19,648 nucleotides of DNA from Spirogloea muscicola. Taxonomy: Eukaryota; Streptophyta; Zygnematophyceae; Spirogloeales; Spirogloeaceae. The notes under the pieces were generated by a model. That model was given only the letters and a program-made list of their open reading frames with translations. It was not told where the DNA came from and made no database searches. Location of the stretch: assembly GCA_009602725.1 (NCBI GenBank), contig WELB01000149.1:351757-371404 (forward strand), written 5' to 3'. Numbering within the stretch: the stretch's first letter is position 1; each line of letters opens with the position of its first letter. Below are positions 16,618 to 19,648 of this stretch, piece by piece. The translations under genes were made by a program, and so were the position numbers.

Positions 16618-16805
16618 GGGGAGGGCGGCGACCAGCGCGGGGCCCAGCGGCGCCGCGGGTTGGAGCCAACCGCCGGCCCGGGCCCGCAGAGAGACCTCCG
16701 TGATGGCGGCTCGGGCGAGGCGGCGCCACCGGCGGCAGACTCGCACGATGGCGGCCCAGGCCGGCGGGGCCCGCGGCCTGGCGGCGGCGCGCTCCAGCCT
16801 TCTTT

Positions 16806-19441
16806 CTAGGGGCAAATGGAGCTGTATCCAATGCCGCCAGAAGTAAGACTCCCAGTTGCCAGGCTTGGAGCCCACCGAAAATGCTATGACAGTTGTTGTT
16901 GGTGTCAATGCTTGCCAGCTGATTGTTGGTGTTGTAAAGCGTGTTGGAAGAAGTCACCCTCTGCAAATTGCGAACATAGGCAGCGTACTTGTGAACCTTT
17001 GATGCATACCATCCTGATCCCATGTATAATTACCGGTGTGCTTGCCATTGTGCTCATTGTTTATGATCTCGCCACCCCATTGTACAGTGGTTGCATAGCT
17101 GTTAGGCGGTTGAATGTCGAGGACGGCCAATAACCCACCCACTGGCCCTGGTATTGCAGCCACACCATTTCTTGGTACCAGGGTCCTGCACATCGAGATG
17201 ACTCACTTCAAACAAACGGATACCTTGTGTTGGGCAGCACTTTCAGAAGTCTGTAGTTGGCTATGATGCAGCACAAATTACTTGTAGAAAGCGTAGAGGC
17301 CCAAAGCTGGCTACCATGCAACAGACGTCACTTGTAGAAAGCCTAGAGACCCAAAGCTATTTAAGCTGCAGAACATGGGGTTGGTGTGTACCTTGTAGAC
17401 TAATACAGTGTACTCGTAATTGGGTACCATTGTAGCTCTTGACAGAGGTGCGACTTTGTCACCAATTAATATGGCGTTGTTTGTCTGAATGAAGCCGCTG
17501 CAGTCCAGGTTGTAGCAGCCAGTGATCTTGTAAGCATCCCTCTGCGTACGCATTGCAGCAGCAGTAAGCCATAAGCTGGGTACAAAGATTTTCACTGCAG
17601 CCCAGGATAACAGCACTTGTGCATTTACGCGATTGCCGTGGATAAAACATATTGAAAATCATCCGATATTCATAAGCTGGTGGCTGCTCTTTGGTGAATA
17701 CTGTTGGAGGTAATAAGGGCAGAGGATTGCAGGACTTACAATTCAGTAAATGAAGAGGCGAGAGTTGTTATCTCCGTAATTGTCAGGGTAGAGCTGCCAG
17801 TGATTCAAGAGAGCATTGTCAGCCCTCTCAAGCACTAGCTCACATGTAGCTCAACGGAAAGACACAGACAAGTCCGGGTGGCATCTGCAACAGAGACAGG
17901 ACTGACCTGATGTTCAACTTCAATGGTGTTTAGGTCTCCGGCACTTTATGACCCGGCAAACAAGCCAGGTCTGTGTCAAGCTGAACTCATCACCCCATTG
18001 GACATAAGGATCCCAGATGTTGTAAGTGGCCTTGAAACCGTATATGGGGGTTGTCCCAGACTTGGGGTACTGTGTGACTGCATACTCCTCATCATGGAGA
18101 GAGCCCAGGGGACTATGTCAAGAAGCAGCATTGCAAACTTGAAGCGTTTCCATGTCCTTTACTCTATGTAAATACCAAAACAAGGTGTATCAGGTCCTCA
18201 AGTTGTCAGGTCACCTAAACATGATCATTCCAGAAAGTCACAAGCGTCTTGGGCTGAAAGTGCACTGACCTCATGGCCGGCAATGGAAGGTTTCTCCACG
18301 AGATTTTCTTAATTTTGACGCTTCCATTGCCAGAATCCATATCCTCAACAGTAAAAGTTCGACGTTTTGGCACAAATTGCCCCCCACTGCCACCCTGAGA
18401 CTGCGGTGCTGATTGCCAGGCGCCTGGATGCTTGGCCATATATTGTGCCACTGAACCTGCTCGCATCATGTCCTCGACTGCAGATGAAGATCAAACAAGC
18501 CTTTCAGGTCCAGGACGGATCAGAAGGGGCCTCAGCTTGGATCCACGGACATGAGCTAAGCAACCCCGCTTGGGAGGACTGGCCTTGCCAACAAACTCAA
18601 GGGAAGGTTACAAGGACCATCATGAATAGCATGTCTTCTTTTTGCAATGTGCCTTACGGGTGTGCCGTGATCCCAATAGCAGGAGAGAGCGGCCTTGGTC
18701 AAAAGGGCCCTCAGAGTACACAGCTTGCCACTGTTACAACTTCCTCTGAGCCCGAATCGCAGAAAGGGAGCGGCAGCATCGACCTACTTGAACTTGGTGT
18801 CCCTTTGCAAGTGTAGTCTGCATGCTCATTTGGTCCTCGACCTTCACGCAGTCAACCGTGTCTCCATCCTTCGTCTGAAGATGGATGCCAGGATCGTCAG
18901 GGGCACATCTCGGAAATTCAGGAGGACGTACATGGCATCGCATACTGAAAAGCACTGAAGCAACCAGCAGGACTCCTTTGACAGCTTCTCCTCCCGAGAT
19001 TGCTCGACTTTCTGAAACAGACGGTGCGATGTGTGCCCGGTGCAGACCAAGAGAGTCAGGGTGATGCTTACCTTGATTGTCGTCACGGCAGGGCGCTTGT
19101 GGTGAGCCATGTACTTCTTCATCTTTGTCATCCCCTTGTTGCCTTCAAACACCTCTACGCATGCGGACGCCGTGCCAGTGTCAGCAAGTCGAGACTCCAC
19201 CACCCGAGCACTTGAGCCCCACGATGTCCCGACTGTCTCATGCCAGAAAACAGCGGCAGGAGCACGACGCCTGTAAGCGTCTCCTTGCAGCATGGCATTG
19301 CAAGCTCGAGCACCCAGGAGCGTGTTGGGGCGAACGAGGCGGCTTCTAAACTGGCCGCGCGGCAGCGGCGCTGCGAGGGGAGCAGGCCTAAAGCGCGAGC
19401 AGGGCCAGGAGGAGCAGCGCCGGAAGGCGGAGGCGCGCCAT
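16806..19441 (-). pseudogene. neprosin family (DUF239) peptidase gene, intron-rich and decayed
   Basis: Neprosins are secreted peptidases with an activation peptide; structural work on the pitcher-plant enzyme supports a glutamic mechanism. Minus-strand exons I can place: signal peptide MARLRLPALLLLALLA from ATG 19441; an exon ending 19072 with HHKRPAVTTIK; 18874-18788 (TKDGDTVDCV); 18730-18658; 18477-18270 (LEDMMRAGSVAQYM); 18112-17907 (NIWDPYV, EFSLTQTW, DLNTIEV); 17793-17740 (YPDNYGDNNSRLF); 17541-17392 (TGCYNLDCSGFIQTN); 17185-16806 (VGYWPS, VQWGGEI, MGSGWYASK, AAYVRNLQ, GGIGYSSICP, TAG). Internal introns start GT and end AG and their phases agree. Lesions: an early stop or shift after the signal peptide, a frameshift plus TAA before DLNTIEV, TGA for Trp at 17745-17743, and about four indels in the last exon. 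The exon 1/2 boundary is not resolved. Confidence 0.8.
17259..17358. repeat. 50-bp tandem duplication inside a neprosin intron
   Basis: Two 50-bp units (17259-17308 and 17309-17358) both run from GGCTA..ATGCA through ACTTGTAGAAAGC to CCCAAAGCT. They lie inside the intron 17391-17186 and leave the splice sites untouched. Confidence 0.9.
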
Positions 19442-19648
19442 GGCGCAGCGGCGGGCGGGGGGCTTGGTGGGGAGGTGGGCCGACGGGAGCTCACCCGGGC
19501 TGGGGCGGCGAGCAGCTTTGAAGGCAGCTGCGGGTGGTGGAGAAAGCGGCTGTCCCAAAAAGGCTTTTCCAGCCCCTATCCTCAACGGGCGAGCCCTTCT
19601 TCTAAAGGTGGCACCTCGGGGCGGCGGGGGGGTCTGAGGTGACGGGGG
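19442..19648. other. upstream region of neprosin with a LINE tail type B
   Basis: This stretch should hold the neprosin promoter, but I see no clear TATA box. At about 19552-19605 GTCCCAAAAAGGC, TTTTCCAGCCCC, TCAACGGGCGAGCC and CTTCTTCT match tail type B in plus orientation (compare 5190-5235). A retroelement tail therefore lies about 110 bp upstream of the start codon. Confidence 0.65.

Larger units (their letters stand above)
14640..16805 (-). pseudogene. F-box / AMN1-like leucine-rich-repeat protein gene, interrupted
   Basis: Such proteins join substrates to SCF ubiquitin ligases. The first coding block (16805 to 16607) encodes an F-box-like helix region, LERAAARPRAPPAWAAIVRV then CRRWRRLA (about 16714-16740), and ends ALPSLTR. 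After a 148-bp insertion the frame resumes with SLTRLSLDFSDG (16458 to about 16127). The next block (about 15919-15636) has cysteine-type LRRs: LRRLHVRSCRSITDAGI, RRVAAGCPRLEDFGVRDC. The last (15578 to 14640, TGA) continues LRELHV.., LEGLSLEACEL, LRALDCSGVHW, LQEVRLTECNSV. A likely 57-nt intron is at 15635-15579 (GTGAGG..TCGCAG); it would remove an in-frame TAG. The intron between 16127 and 15919 could not be fixed. No start codon is visible, because coding starts right after the neprosin stop. It is probably broken unless the insertion is spliced. Confidence 0.75.

Noticed and set aside
17743-17745. An alternative genetic code (TGA as Trp, TAA as Tyr)
   Set aside because: The TGA in neprosin falls on an expected Trp codon, but all LINE copies end at the same place with TGA, and several indels nearby show ordinary decay.
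18367-18816. Plus-strand frame of 149 codons
   Set aside because: It lies antisense to placed neprosin exons and introns and has no recognisable domain.
1-19648. CRISPR array, bacterial operon, rRNA or dinoflagellate spliced-leader sequence
   Set aside because: No regularly spaced repeats, no Shine-Dalgarno-led gene series, no rRNA signature and no spliced-leader match were seen on reading both strands.

Overview
This looks like GC-rich nuclear DNA of a eukaryote, most likely a green alga or a related photosynthetic protist (moderate confidence on 'eukaryote with a plant-like gene set', low confidence on the exact group). The reasons are a tRNA-Asp gene without an encoded CCA, spliceosomal GT-AG introns of 57-206 nt, a neprosin (DUF239) gene, an F-box/leucine-rich-repeat gene, abundant non-LTR retrotransposons, and a short plant-type TTTAGGG tract. 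No bacterial operon, CRISPR array or plasmid feature is visible.

Region 1 to about 14450 is a graveyard of nested retroelements. The main family is a non-LTR retrotransposon (LINE) whose protein has reverse transcriptase motifs followed by a CxC...HxxxC zinc knuckle and a restriction-like endonuclease (RLE) motif. Copy 1 (about 115-4648, +) is old: frameshifts, a mutated motif A, a 7-nt telomere-like expansion, and a 1288-bp LTR-like insertion (2868-4155) flanked by GCGG. Copy 2 (9111-11330, +) is young: 5' truncated, but with an uninterrupted 740-codon frame. Around them lie at least eight 5'-truncated fragments and free-standing tails, in both orientations. Nearly all end in a GC-rich stem-loop (GGGCTGGCTTTTCGCAGCCC or close variants) and a short (TTC)n run. 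Two linked subfamilies can be told apart by C-terminus plus 3' UTR (..TY with tail A, ..GY with tail B), and there is a more divergent subfamily C (5285-6430 and 13990-14130).

A single intact tRNA-Asp(GTC) gene lies at 7064-7135 (+), followed by a structured stretch ending in a T5 run. A 200-bp LTR-like block with a long poly-G run is at 14219-14450.

From 14640 to 19441 two host-type genes run on the minus strand. Neprosin (19441 to 16806) can be followed through nine exons with good splice sites, but its conserved exons hold several frameshifts and stops. Its stop codon directly abuts the F-box coding part of the next gene (16805 to 14640), an F-box plus AMN1-like LRR protein. That gene lacks a visible start and carries a clean 148-bp insertion (16459-16606) with an 11-bp target duplication. 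Related sequence to this small element occurs at 14456 and 11905, so it appears to be an unnamed short mobile element. Overall, the only intact functional genes I can defend are the tRNA and, as a selfish element, the copy 2 LINE frame.
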